Source of the DNA: Coptis chinensis
Lineage: Eukaryota; Streptophyta; Magnoliopsida; Ranunculales; Ranunculaceae
Direction of reading: 5' to 3'
DNA: 64,000 nt
Assembly: GCA_015680905.1 (NCBI GenBank)
Contig: CM027377.1
Coordinates: forward strand, 63,819,501 to 63,883,500
The notes below the pieces were generated by a model. That model ran no database searches. It was not told the DNA's origin and saw only the letters and a program-made list of their open reading frames with translations. Both the position numbers and the translations under genes were made by a program. This document shows positions 43,120 through 55,044 of this stretch, piece after piece. How positions within the stretch are numbered: position 1 is the first letter of the stretch; every line of letters starts with the position of its first letter.

Positions 43120-46100
43120 TCAACCAAATCTTACATATATGTTACCTGCTGCATCCTCCTCGACAAACTTATATAAATCTCTGTCTAGAGGAGGACCAAC
43201 ATGCAAAATATCCCTTACATGGGATCTAGAGAGTCCTGCAAGATGATCTGCGGCTCTATTGGTCTCCCGATATACATGTACAAAAATACAGCTTATAAAG
43301 TTGGACGACATTTCTAAGATATGAGTTACCACATCGAGACAGTTCCAAGGTGGCTTTGCGAGTTTTGTTATCATTTGGATTGCTAGAAGCGAAGTCGATG
43401 CCACATCTACATTCCCAAAACCCATCTCTCTCATCCGCCTAACCTTGACCTCGATAGCTTTCATTTCGTGGAATAGGATCGACCACCGCGCCACCACTAC
43501 CGTAGAAAACGCCGCCGGAACTTCTCCCTTGCAATTCTGATTGCTCCACCATGCCCTGTACCCTCTCCTGCATTATTGACCCATCCATTATTCAGCTTGA
43601 CTCGATCTTGTTCTCAAGGGGATCCATTGGCAATGCTGTTGTGTCGCTCTTTGGAACTTGACACGGATGCCGATAGCTTTGAGCTAACCTTAAAGCTTCA
43701 GTTGTTGTCCTCCATTTCCAATACTTGTACCTGATTTAGGTTTTCATATTCCTTAGGACTCTTCTCAAAACCACCGATCTTTGGTCTTTCCCCGATTTTG
43801 AAACCTACGCCGCGATTTAAACAACCAGATTCCATCAATTGCCGCGCAAATGAAGCTCTTATATATTTCGGTCACCCAGCTCGAGCCCCTACATAATCTC
43901 AGAATAGACGACCATTCTCTATTGGAATTCCTTCTATCCGTAGCTATACCCAAAATCTGCTTGATTCCATTGATGATCTCGGGAGAGTACGTGCAATCAA
44001 AGTAAAGGTGATTAGAGAATTCCCTACTTTGCTAACACAAGCAACAAGAAGAGTGAGAGAGTATCTTCTTTTGTACTAACCTGTCTTGGGAAGAAAGACT
44101 GTTGGAGAACAGTTGCCAACAAGTGAAAGAATGCCGAGGGATTACCAGTCGGCCCCATACCAGTCTCTGCCACTTTACTTTTTCCCTTTGTCTACTCAAA
44201 GCTTGATATGCACTGTTAGAGGTGAAGGACCCACTATGATGAGGAAGCCACACCACTCGGTCTCTAGCAAGGTGGCGATTAATTGGTGTGCTCAGGATAT
44301 CTTCTCTGAGGTTTTGACACTACAACTCATTCACTGTATTATTCCACTCGCCATTTGACACGAGTTCCTTCACTGTCGCATTGAGAGGTAGCTGAATTTC
44401 TGCTATTGCTTGAGCATTGTTTAGTAATGGGCTACTATCACACCAAATGTCATGCCAGAGTAGCGTATCTTCGCCATTAGAGATCGAGTATCTAATCAGC
44501 TTTCTTGCTTCTTTTTGGCACTTCAAGATGTTTCTCCATGACCATGACCAATCAGCTGGAATCGGCATGGTCCATAGGTACTTACTTCTCATCTGATTCT
44601 CCCAAATCTAGTTGACCCAGACACTTCTGTCTTGACTTGCTATCTTGAACAGTAACCCACACTGAGCACCCTTATTCCATATTTTCAAATTCATCATGCC
44701 TAACCCACCCTCCTCCTTTTTTTTGCATATAGTGCTCAAACTTGCTTGATGCACGCATCTCTTTGCTTCTGTCCCACTCCAGAGAAAAGTGGCACATATC
44801 TTCTCCACTTGTTCTAGGACCATTAAAGGCAGAATGAATGTACGAGCCCAATAGATATTTAGCGAGCTCAAAACCGACAGAATCAATTGTAATCTACCTG
44901 CATGGGATAATAGTTTAGCTTTCCAATCCTTGATTCTACAAGTTATCCTCTCAATCAAAGCTTGACAGTCTTTGATACCTAGCCGATCAGAAAAAAGTGG
45001 GAGTCCGAGATATCTCACTGGCGGTTTCACTAGTTCCAGCCCCAGTAACTGAGACAATACTGTTGCTTCTTGTTGCTCCATGGCATCCGTCATGATTGTA
45101 GTCTTTTGAGAGTTAATACTCAGGCCAGACGCTTCACTAAAGATCTGCAAGCACTCCCTGAGGGATTCAATAGAGCTTACTTCCCCTTTGCAGAATATAA
45201 GGACATCATCCGCGAAGGCCAAATGCGTCAACAAAGTTCTCTTGCATTTTGAATGGTAGCGCATGAGTTTTGAATCAATACTCTCCCTGATTACAATACC
45301 CAGAATTTCCATGACAATCACAAAAAGATATGGCGACATGTGGTCATCCTGTCTCAACCCTCTCCCTCCAGCAAAAAATCTTTCAGGCGACCCATTCACC
45401 AAGACAGAATAGAATGGCGAACTGATGCACATATGAATCCATCAGCGCATCTTCAGGGGAAATCCAAATCTCTCCAGTAGGTAAAGAATTGATTGTTAAC
45501 TGACCGTATCATATGCCTTCCTGATATCTAGTTTGATAGAACATCTGGGCGTACCATGTTTTCTATTGTACCCTATTAACACTTCATGCGCCATGAGAAT
45601 GTTGTCTTGTATAGATCTACCTGGGATGAAAGCAGACTGATTCTCATGAACAAGGTCAGAAATCACCAGTTGCATTCTAGAAGTGATTACTTTGGAGATA
45701 CACTTGTATATCGTGTTGCACAGTGCAATAGGACGAAAATCTTCCACTCTTGAAGGGTTGCTCACCTTTGGAATGAGGCACAAGAAAGTTGCATTTATAC
45801 CCCGCGGCATCTTAAAGTTTCTAAAGACATTTTGGACTGCTTTTATGACATCGTCTCCCATTGTTTCCCAGCACTTTTTGAAGAAAAATAGATTAAACCC
45901 ATCAGGTCCAAGCACTTTGTTATTCTCCATATCAAAAATTATCTTTCTTATCTCTGCCCCCGTCACCTCGGCTTCTAGAACATCACACAGAGTCGCTTCA
46001 ATAGTATTCCGAACTTTCAAATCCATGAAGAACTCTCTTTCCCTAACTGGTGCTGCTGTAGTGCCCAACATCTTGGTGAAATAGTCAACAATGATCCCTG

Positions 46101-47294
46101 CCACTTCTGCCTGTCCATGGACTCTCCCCATTTTCATTGGCAATAGTCCATATACCTTTCTTAGCTATTTTTTCCTTCAATGAATTGAAAAAATAACTTG
46201 TGCATCTGTCGCCATCTAGCATCCACTTTTCCTCAGATTTCTGGTCCATATCTATCGCTTTTGCTCTAGCGAGATTGATATATTTCTGCATGGCCTCCCT
46301 TTCTGCCTCTCCTAGCATGACATCATTAGACTTATTTTGGAGCAAAACCTGAGCATCTTGTAGTATCTTCCTTGCTACATTTACTCTCTCATGTAGATTG
46401 GAGAAGTTTCTCCATGCCCATGGTCGAAGTCTTATCCTTTAGTAACTTGAGTTTCTGCATCAACTTATACATCGGATTATTAGCGATTTCTATTCCCCAG
46501 ACATCCTCTAGCATAGTCTTAAACTCTGTCTGATAAACCCAAAAATTGCGAAATCTGAAAGGAGTGGGTTTTTTAGAGAAGTCATTCCATGTTAGGAGCA
46601 TTGGAGAGTGATCCGAGACTCCTTGCGGCAAAAATTCAGCTATAGTTTGTGGGTAGCGAGTTAGCTACAAATTATTAACCAGGCATCTATCTATCCTCGA
46701 CATGACTCTGGCTGTTCCAATGGATTTATTCCACCACGTATAAAAGAATCCTGTAGACTTGATGTCCGACGCCCCGCCATTCTGAAGACATATATTAAAA
46801 TCAGCCGCTTCATTCGGATGCATTGGTTCTCCACCTAACCTTTCTTCTGCAGTCAATATGTTGTTCAAATCTCCTGCTACACACCATGGCTTCTGTATCA
46901 ATTTTTGTATGCCTATCACCTCTTTCCACAACTCTCTCCTTTCTTGTAATGAGTTACTCGCATATACCACTGTGAGTAAAAAGTCTTCTGCTTCTAGAAG
47001 ATAGGTAACTCTACAATGTATAAACTATTCTGAATATGTTAAAATAACCACTTTAATAACATTCGGATCCCAGCAAACCCAAATTCTGCCTGACTGACTC
47101 CTGCCATAGTTATTAATATGCTCCCAGGAAGGGCAGCAAATATTTCTTATGATATCATACTTCGGATACTTAACTTTCGTTTCCAATAAACCAAAGATAC
47201 ACAGTTTCTTATCTACCCTCACCTTATTAATTTCCTTTGCTTTTAATAGATCATTAGCTCCCCTCACATTCCAAATACAAATAGGACCTATCAT
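43120..47294 (-). pseudogene. LINE ORF2: endonuclease, reverse transcriptase, RNase H-like
   Basis: The start codon at 47294 directly follows the ORF1 stop. The apurinic-type endonuclease shows WNVRGANDLLKAKE, LLETKV, the GDLNNI block and S-D-H-S-P near 46600. The RT shows ENQSAFIPGRSIQDNILMAH, LDIRKAYDTVS and the catalytic LAFADDVLIF (about 45200). A zinc-binding zf-RVT region with W-x-x-x-W-x-x-x-x-P follows (44100-44300). The C-terminal RNase H-like domain contains FVHVYRETNRAADHLAGLS (43230-43290). There are about eight in-frame stops (for example at 47022-47024, 46662-46664, 45493-45495) and two frame shifts (near 46.37 and 46.11 kb). Confidence 0.88.
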
Positions 47295-48977
47295 TTAGAT
47301 TTTAGGGTGTTTGTTTTTTGAACCCTTGGGACGCCCCCTGCTCTTCTTTGCTTTTTTTTCCTTTCCACTTGATTCCTTCGTATTCTTTCCTTGATTCTTT
47401 GTCTCAGTTCCATTCCTTGGAGTAACCGGAGATTGTAAATCAGCCAGTGGAATATTGTTCATATCCTTAAAGTAGAGGGTTTCATCCTCTGATGGCTCCT
47501 CGTCCTCTAAGTCCCCATTTCTAGTAGCTTCCAGGAAATTATTATACTCATTATGCTCTAGATCATAGTGCATCAGAGGGTTTGAGTTATTTTGCATATC
47601 ATCACTCTGCCTACCCTCCACATACGACACTAATGCCGCAAACATATTACTTTGGCTCATTTCAGTGTCACTATCACTATCATAAACTTGTGTATTCCCT
47701 GTGGCTACTTCTGTTACTTCTGCTGTTGCTATCTCTACTGCCAACTCTGATCCCTTAATTCTATCCAAAGCCATATTCGCTTCATTTACTACCACCTCAG
47801 AACCCTCTACCAGTTGGGTTGACTCTTCCGTAGCCACTATTCCCTCTGCATTCTCAGCCACCACTGATGTCTCATCAGTTCTCCTTAGTACCCCTTCACT
47901 TTCAACTACTATAGCACTCAAAATTAACTCAGCCATTGAAACCTCATTAGGATTTCCTACAGTTCTATCTACTCCCTCAGTATTGATTGTTTCAAATTGC
48001 CTAGTTATGACTGCTGCATCAATATGACCTATGTTAACTTCCCCTATCTCATTTATACTGTTTCTATTTTCGTCCACCTTCACATTAGTAGTCACCCCAA
48101 CTTCCACCTGAGTATCTACCCTTTGATTATTGCCTCTCCTGAAGCATCCATCTGTTTTGTGTCCAAACCTCTTACAATGATCACAGAGTTTTGGTATCCA
48201 CCCATATTCCACTGTAATTTTCCTTATATCCTCACCTCCCATATTGATATCAAATGACTCAAGTAACTCTGAGGCAATTTCTACCAAAACGCAAACCCTA
48301 GCATACAAGAGTCTTTTCCTAGTTGCTGTAGCTTCATCCATTCTCTGGGGGTCTCCTATTCAACTGGCTAGGAAACCCAGCCCTTCCCCAGTCCATAACT
48401 CCTTTGGCACATTGTACAAATTTACCCAAATTGGTATTGCTTTCACTGTACTCTTTCTCTTCTCAATATCCTGTGTCTACTGGGTAACTATGAAGCATTT
48501 CCCTACAATATATATAGGAGAATTTTCTAGCACTTTCCTCTTATCTTCCTCATTGGAAAACTTAAAGTAAAACAGATCAGTATCCGTAACCATCTCGTAG
48601 TCACCCTTTGTTCTCCATTTTTTCTTCAAGGCTTCCTTTACTACCGGATATGGCAGCCTTTGTTCAAAGAAGAAACCCACCACATAATCTCTCCACACAT
48701 TCAAACCTTTCCATCGCAGATCTAAAGGTACTTGGGTAACACCCTCTATCATATCAAGATCAAACCTTTGGAGAGTTGTGTCAGGGGGACTGACCGTACC
48801 ACCCTGAAAAAGAGAACTCCAGCTCGTAGATGTGTTGGCTGGGGGATTTGGTTGACTATTTTGCTCTTTGTTGTTCACCATAGTTGGACTGTTACCTTGC
48901 TCTCTAGTGGATTGATTTGCAACATTTGATGTTTGTAACGTCGGAAAAATCTGTAAATTGTCCAACTGAGTACCCAT
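47295..48977 (-). pseudogene. LINE ORF1 (DUF4283 / zinc-knuckle protein)
   Basis: Begins MGTQLDNLQIFPTLQTSN. The middle region F-E-Q-R-L-P-Y-P-V-V-K-E-A-L-K and DLFYFKFSNEEDKRKVLENS is typical of the DUF4283 domain in plant L1 ORF1 proteins. A CCHC zinc knuckle C-D-H-C-x4-H-x4-C follows at about 48165-48210. An acidic region and a basic tail (KKAKKSRGRPKGSKNKHPK, AT-hook-like) end the protein. ORF1 proteins bind the element RNA. Two in-frame stops interrupt it: TAG at 48477-48479 and TGA at 48360-48362. Confidence 0.85.
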
Positions 48978-49833
48978 CTTGGTCTCACAAACAATTACTA
49001 GATTAGATTCTAATTTATGAATTTAACAATACTATACTAAATAAGATATTAATCAATAAACTAAATAGGAATTAAAAACTAATACTTTATTATAAAACTA
49101 AATATGATTCTCCATTAATCATTTACTTGTTCTAACTCTAATTAATTGAAAGGTAAACTACATCTAAAACAAGATATAAAAAACTAATTAATAGAGAGAA
49201 AACTAGATCTAAAACTCTGCTCTAATGGCTACTTGCTAGCTAAACTAAGTATTTCTTAAGAGTTAAGTCTTGTGTGTTGAAATGGAGGAGACTAGATCTA
49301 CATTTTAGTGCGTGGGCTTAGGAGCCATGTTTTGGGCCGGAAAATCGAGCCCAAAGCCCAATTTCTTCAGTCCACAGACCCCTTTCCAGCCTGATTTGAC
49401 TTCAGTAGACTTTTCATCTACTTTTGCTTCTCTAATTAGGACAAGGCTTAGACCATTGGAAAGCTTTTTCCGAGCCGGTCGGTTTGACATAAGGTAGGCC
49501 CAATTCCGAGGTTTGAGTCCAAAGATATGGCCTACGGAAGTTCTGTTGATTTTTGTGTGTTGTTTCTGCCCACGTTGACTTTGACTTTTCAGCTATGACC
49601 GAGCTTTATAAAGGCTTTTTCTCCTTGAATCTTTGCCTTTAATCACAGAACTTCTTAGCAACCAACCCTTTCTCCTTTATCTCGCCAAAGTGACACATTT
49701 CTGTACATAATTGACTTCAATGCCTGAAATACATAAAAGCACGTTATCAGCATTAACTCTTATTTATTACTTGCATAATTAATCTAAAAGCAATATTGTT
49801 AAGGGGTTAAAACTATAGTTTTGGGCTCTTATC

Positions 49834-49848
49834 AAACCACCCCCAAAC
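49834..49848 (-). promoter_or_regulatory. polypurine tract of the E3 partial body
   Basis: TGTTTGGGGGTGGTT on the minus strand, adjoining the start of LTR(b). Identical to the tract at 22743-22757. Confidence 0.85.
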
Positions 49849-51659
49849 AGCATTTTGTTTGTCCTCAAGCAAATATGAGAAATTAGAATAAGTGACCAAA
49901 AATGGAGTTCTAACTACTCTTGTTTCGCCAAGTGCGATTGCATTGACCATATGCAACAAGGCCTTAAACCACTAGGAATTCCCTAGTGGACGAGTTATAG
50001 CCTCGTGAGCGTTTTCCAGTGAAGGTACTCAAAAACTTCATCTATACTATAACGACTAAGAAATAAAACTATTGTTTCCTTATTTATGCTCCCAATTATC
50101 TATATATCTCACTAGCAATGAATAAAGAATAATCAAGTTGAACCCTAAGCTAATATATGCATAATAATCAATTATTTATGAATAAACATATATACAATGA
50201 GTAATACTATGAAGTGCACTAGCAGGTCAGTTTCTTAAAACTCAGAATAGCGTCCTTAAGTAGGTCCTCACATAAATGTCAAGACAAAAACCACTATGAT
50301 TTTTCGGCTCAAGTTTTGCTACTCCAGTGTGCAGTTGGCACACTTTACCTTACAATCTCAATGACACACAAGGAAGTCGGAGTCGATCAAACACATTTGC
50401 CACTTACTATCACACTAACCTATTCCTAATTGAGCTAGAGGTCTTTATTAGGTGTTGTGGGGATTAGGAGATGGTTTAAGAAGGAAGGAAATGAATATTC
50501 AAAAAGGACAAGTTTGAGATAATAGAGTCTTCATATTATGTAACTTGAGAAAACCTTGTTCTTTACTTTTGCTTCTACACTTTGTTTCCATCCTTAGCCA
50601 TATTTTTCTTTTTTCTTTGGCTTTTGACTCTTTTGATTCTATTTTTTGTAGTTCTAACTCTTTATTTTATTTTATTTATTTATTTATTTTTATTTGGATG
50701 AAAACTTTCTTTTCTTATCTGAAGCGACTAACAAATTCTTGATTTCAAAGGTCTTTCTATTTTCTATTCTTCATCTTTATTCTCATACTCATTCAAAGAA
50801 TAATGGGTAGGCTGATTTTTTTTTTATTATTATTTTGTTTTGTTTTTGTAACAGGGTAAAGGATTTGCGGTTTATGAAAGGCTAAAGAAAGGCTCAAAGG
50901 GGCGACTAGCGGAAAATAATTCATAGGTTTGAATTTCTGGCTATATCGATCCAAAGAGGGCCTAAATTCTCGCTTAGGATATGGTATAGTGATCAAGTAA
51001 GTGGACGTGTGATTTCACTCTCCGGATTTTACTTCTCCCTTATGTCATTGCTCAAATGTTTCACTCATATAAGGTTTTAGGCTATAATCTCACAGGATTT
51101 GTAGAATAAGTACTCTAGCCTAGATTTTAAAAACTTACTGCCAAACAATCATAGATACTCATGTAATATATTTATAGATAGATGCAAAGATTATTACCTA
51201 CATATTAACATAAGTTTCTAAAAATTATTCTAATGCAAAAGTTACGTGAGGCTTCTAGATTATTTAGAGCATAGAGAAAGAAAACAATACAAATATTCCT
51301 AAGTGTATAGCATAACTTTTTATTTATATTTTTGAAATTTTTGAATTTTTAATAGAAAACAAGTGCATACTGTACATATCTATATCCTAACAGATGCCTT
51401 AATTACACGTGTTTCTATGCCCCCAAACAAGAAGCATGCTTTGTCCTCAAAGTATTTAAATAAAAAAGGTAGAGAAATACCATAGAAACGCGTGAAATTC
51501 TGGAACATCTGCAAAACAAGGTTAAAACATACTAATATAGAAAAAGAAAAATAGACGCAACTCTATATGAGTTCCACCCGTTATGGGGTTAACAAGAATC
51601 AAATTGCTTGGGAGATAAGCAAACACTAACTGAAACTAAAAACTTACCTTAACTCCCGT
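49849..51659 (-). other. 3' noncoding block of the E3 partial body
   Basis: Aligns throughout with 22758-24553. It has the hairpin at 49969-49989 and a well-kept second PPT-like box TTGTTTGGGGGC at 51419-51430. The segment 51468-51575 is the source of the inverted segment at 54819-54950. No ORF is supported. Confidence 0.75.
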
Positions 51660-52577
51660 TTAATCATCATCCTCATTCTCTTCAATAAAGAAATAAGGTT
51701 CCTTCGCATCCTGCCACGCCATGATAACTTGCCAAGCCCGCTGCTGTGTGTCATCAACTTGTGCTAACCTGTCGAGTGTTACTATGTCTGATAGGGTGTA
51801 AGGAGCAACCAAATGAGGTTGCACCTGCCATCCCGACCAAGTCATTACTTGAAATGAGCAAACCACCCAATTGGTAGGTCTCATAACTTCAACCCATTTC
51901 CAATTCGTGAACCGGGTACAAAATTCAGGTAGACACCTGAGCATGATGCAACACACCAAAACCAGCATAAGAAGATACTTATGCCTCATGCTTTGGGCTC
52001 TCTTAAGACTAGCCACTAATACTTGGGGAATGTCATATCGGCGACGTCCCTCAGCTAAAGCAAGGAAAACGTCACCAGCGGTACTATTGGCAGAAGTAAA
52101 CTGCCAATCCCCTAAAATATTCATCAAGATGAATAACATGGTGGTGCCTACATTGACGGATAGGCTACCAAGGGCTATGTTATAACGCCCTAGGTCCATT
52201 ATACGAAACACCCCTCCTCCATAATACTCATGGAAATATGTATAGTCATAGAGGTATGCATTATCGGTCATATATCCCCACGTGTGAATAGGATCTGGTA
52301 TTGGTATTCTCAAAACTAATGCTACCACATACTTATTGAATTCTAGTGGCGTGTCATCAACCATGATGGAGAATTCTTGTTCTCCATCCTGGTTAGAATA
52401 AATATTAACATTATTGTAAAAATATTCAGTAAGTTGAGGTGAATACGAGTCGTCTTCACTTACTAGTAGATGCCTCCATCCTAACTACAAGATCCTTTCG
52501 CGGAACCAATGTCCATAAGTCTTGCTTCGCAACAAGTGTTTGAAAGACTGCTCCAGAATGACTATAGGTGATGTCAT
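51660..52577 (-). pseudogene. ORF B of the E3 partial body
   Basis: Second E3 copy of B. One long frame (234 codons, 51660-52364) covers the centre and C-terminus: LSVNVGTTMLFILMNILGDW, then the VVCSFQVMTWSG block, WQVIMAWQDAKEPYFFIEEN and an acidic end. The N-terminal part has MTSPIVILEQSFKHLL. A 3' splice-site-like CAG is at 52612-52614. Fossil with about one or two breaks. Confidence 0.68.
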
Positions 52578-52654
52578 CACAAAACTACTCTCTAGAACAG
52601 CTGGAACGATCCTGGAACAACCCACAAAAAAATTGGAATTTTTCGTGCCTGCGG

Positions 52655-53356
52655 ATGTCAGAGTGCGGGGCCGCTCAACCAAAGCCTTGTATGGGTGCGG
52701 GTCGAGCTCTAGTCTAAGTTGAGTGACAGGCACTTCAAGCGCAGGTGGTGCTCAATTGAGGCGCAGGCGCGCTCCGTGCAGCTGAAGTCCTAAAGTGAAG
52801 AAGAAAAAAGGGAAACTTTGGAGTGAAAGGTGAGAGATGAAAATGGGATGTAGTGTGGTTTGTGAGTGTAGAATGATGGAAATTTATATAGGTTGTGAGC
52901 TTCCAAAACGAATCGGCAAGTTGCCAAAAAGTTTTAAGGCAATTGTCGGAAACAAAATATTTCCAAAATCGAAAACGAAAACAACCCATATTCTTGATTC
53001 TAAAACAAACCTAATATCTGTTAGATTGAATTTAGAATAGTAACTTCTAAACTCTTATAGATTTCATCCTACCACCACATCTAATCATAGGCATGCCAAT
53101 ATCGGCAATATTCTCAACCCTCACTCCAAAACAAATTCTAAAATTGAAGATCATATAACAAATCATGTTATAATAAATAATACCACCCCCAAACAATTCG
53201 GGAAGGTGGGATTAACAATAAAAACAACGCATAATTTGAAAAGAACCACATTATATTAAAATTGAAATTCGAACAACATTTAACTACCAAATTCAAATTT
53301 AACTACAGAATTCATAATTAACATCCGAACAAAATAAAAACAAATACAAAACCACA
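52655..53356 (-). other. A1-B spacer of the E3 partial body
   Basis: GC-rich minisatellite reduced to about 1.5 units (52655-52790), then the CT-rich leader and TATATAAA at 52883-52890 (minus), and the PPT-like box at 53183-53196. Same order as 25555-26379, but with a shorter array. Confidence 0.65.
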
Positions 53357-54517
53357 TCAACCCATAATATCCCTAAAGAACGCGCTGCTGGTAGTGGATG
53401 GCACATGGGAAGGAGATGACTCTTGAGCTCCCGATGGGCCAGAGCCATCCGTCCTTCGGCGACGACGCTCGTGCCTCACAGATGCCTCCTCAGAAGAAGA
53501 ATCCCCCCTGGGGTGGGAAGCATTCACGCATATTTTCATGGAACTTTTGCTGAGCTTCCATCTCGGCCTTCATCTCCTCCCAACGTTCATCCTCGCGCTG
53601 GGCACGAGTCTCATTGTTACGATGGATGGTAGCTTGTCGAGTCCAGAGATCTCCACAAATAGTGTTGAGAGAACGCATGCCACGATAAAGCACCGACATG
53701 CGTTGTGTATCAGACGTACACCTCTCCAAAGCATCGGCATAAAAACATGTCGTGTCCTCATCATCCTCCGAGTCATCCTCTTCAACTACCCTCTCTTCAG
53801 GCAACCTCCACGTCTTTTGGATACACTCCGTATAAATAGTAGGATTTTGGTGCCTCTTCAGGTAAATCCGATCAGACTTCAGAGTCTCTCTCAAGGTCAT
53901 CATGATCTTCGTTATCAAAACAGGGAGAGGTGCAATACTCTTCCCGACTCCTCTAATCATAGTAATCAAAAACTCGAGGATACATAAATCATACTCTCTC
54001 GTCTGGAGTATCCAAAGCACGTGGAGACAATTCAGGCTGATGTCATTGACTTTCTCCTTTCCAATGACATTCCTCCCAATCCACTAAGCGACAGCCGGCT
54101 GGTTGGTTCGCAGAGACGACTGGCAAACACAATGCGAGCTCGCATTATAGTTACCTTCCAAAACTGTCTCGTTCATCAAAGGCTCGATCCCAGTAAATTG
54201 GGATTCCTACACTGTGGCTACTAGAGTGCATCCTTCCTCCATGCCGAAGATACGAGCCAACAAATTTCTATCCACTTCTCTCCTTACTTTATTCACCTTC
54301 ACAAAATTTTTATTCCCAACCAACTCCCTCATCTTATAAAATTGTTGGACCAAATCTTCGTGATAATAATCGTTCATCGTATACCACAAATCTTATAAAA
54401 TTGTTGGACCAAATCTTCATGATAATAATCCCTATGAGTCATCTCCTCACTGTAAAACGGTACAAAGTGGAAGGGCGTAAATTCTTGTTCTGGCAAAATT
54501 CTCCGTCTTTGAGCCAT
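53357..54517 (-). pseudogene. ORF A1 of the E3 partial body
   Basis: Homologous to the A1 halves at 26380-26930 and 32918-33506 but without the CACTA insertion, so it gives the empty site near 53893. N-terminal MAQRRRILPEQ, the central LDILLTMIRG-type segment seen as LEFLITMIRGVGKSIAPLPV, an acidic VVEEDDSEDDED stretch and a basic R-R-R-R tail are visible. Fossil with a few breaks and a short internal duplication near 54317-54430. Confidence 0.7.
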
Positions 54518-54818
54518 TGGAGTTTTGATAGGATTTGTGGGTTTGAATAAGGTAGGGAGACGAGTTTTGAAACAAACTCAGTAAAAGTAATGGGAGGAGG
54601 CACGGTGGTGGCGGTGGCATTTCCAAATTTGTGAATTTTTTGTATTTTTTTGGTATTCCAAAAGGTCAGAATTGGTGGGGGAATGTTTTGGAGAAGATTT
54701 GAAGTTGTTTTAAATTGTTGGGCGTGGGGTGTACTTAGGTTTTCTTTTTTTCTTTTTTTTATTTTTAGTTAGGGTTTGTAAAGCTTTGTTAATGGCGGTG
54801 GGGAAGGAAAGTCGTGGA

Positions 54819-54967
54819 ACTCATATAGAGTTGCATCTGTTTTTCTTTTTCTATATTAGTATGTTTTAACCTTGCTTTGCAGATGTTCCAGAATTTCACG
54901 CGTTTCCATTGTATTTCTCTACCCTTTTTATTTAAATACTTTTTATTTCTCTACCCTTTTTACTATA
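54819..54967 (+). repeat. inverted copy of 51468-51575 next to the tRNA sequence
   Basis: TGGAACTCATATAGAGTTG through ATTTCTCTACC matches the reverse complement of 51468-51575. A further TATTTCTCTACCCTTTTTA copy is repeated in tandem at about 54927-54962 before the tRNA start. It joins the broken end of the post-integrase spacer (near 54815) to the tRNA-derived sequence. Confidence 0.85.
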
Positions 54968-55042
54968 CGCGTTGTAGTATAGTGGTGAGTATTCCCGCTT
55001 GTCACGCGGGTGACCCGGGTTCGATCCCCGGCAGCGGCGCCA
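54968..55042 (+). tRNA. tRNA-Asp(GTC)-derived sequence including CCA
   Basis: 75 bases fold as tRNA-Asp: D arm, anticodon stem CCCGC/GCGGG with anticodon GTC at 55001-55003, T arm with TTCGATC, acceptor strand CAGCGGC, discriminator G and CCA. The first two acceptor bases do not pair. The CCA, which plant nuclear tRNA genes do not encode, is present and adjoins LTR(c) with only two bases between. In the other elements tRNA identity stops after the 13-base PBS. It is therefore best read as primer tRNA copied into element DNA by reverse transcription, not as a tRNA gene, although A- and B-box-like sequences remain and transcription is possible. Confidence 0.88.
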
Positions 55043-55044
55043 TT

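Larger units (their letters stand above)
43071..49009 (-). mobile_element. full-length L1-type LINE
   Basis: Inserted in LTR(b) with a 15-bp target duplication CTAATTTATGAATTT (43056-43070 and 49010-49024) and a poly(A) tail seen as T run at 43071-43077. It has both ORFs and about 300 bp or less of 3' sequence. The 5' end at 49009 lies only 32 bases before the ORF1 start, so the 5' UTR is very short or slightly truncated. Length about 5.9 kb. Decayed, not autonomous now. Confidence 0.93.
42275..49833 (-). repeat. E3 LTR(b), the shared middle LTR, split by a LINE
   Basis: Segments 42275-43070 and 49025-49833 form one LTR of about 1.6 kb after removing the LINE and one copy of its target duplication. 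It is flanked by a PBS on the gag side and by a PPT (49834-49848) on the other, so it serves both as 5' LTR of the full body and as 3' LTR of the partial body. Confidence 0.88.

Noticed and set aside
21128-49833. LTR(a) and LTR(b) as a simple complete element with its own insertion
   Set aside because: No 5-bp duplication is found at the outer edge of LTR(b); the only matching duplication pairs LTR(a) with LTR(c).
54968-55042. A working nuclear tRNA-Asp gene
   Set aside because: Encoded CCA, mismatched first two acceptor bases, no T-run terminator after it and direct contact with an LTR end all fit a copied primer better than a gene.
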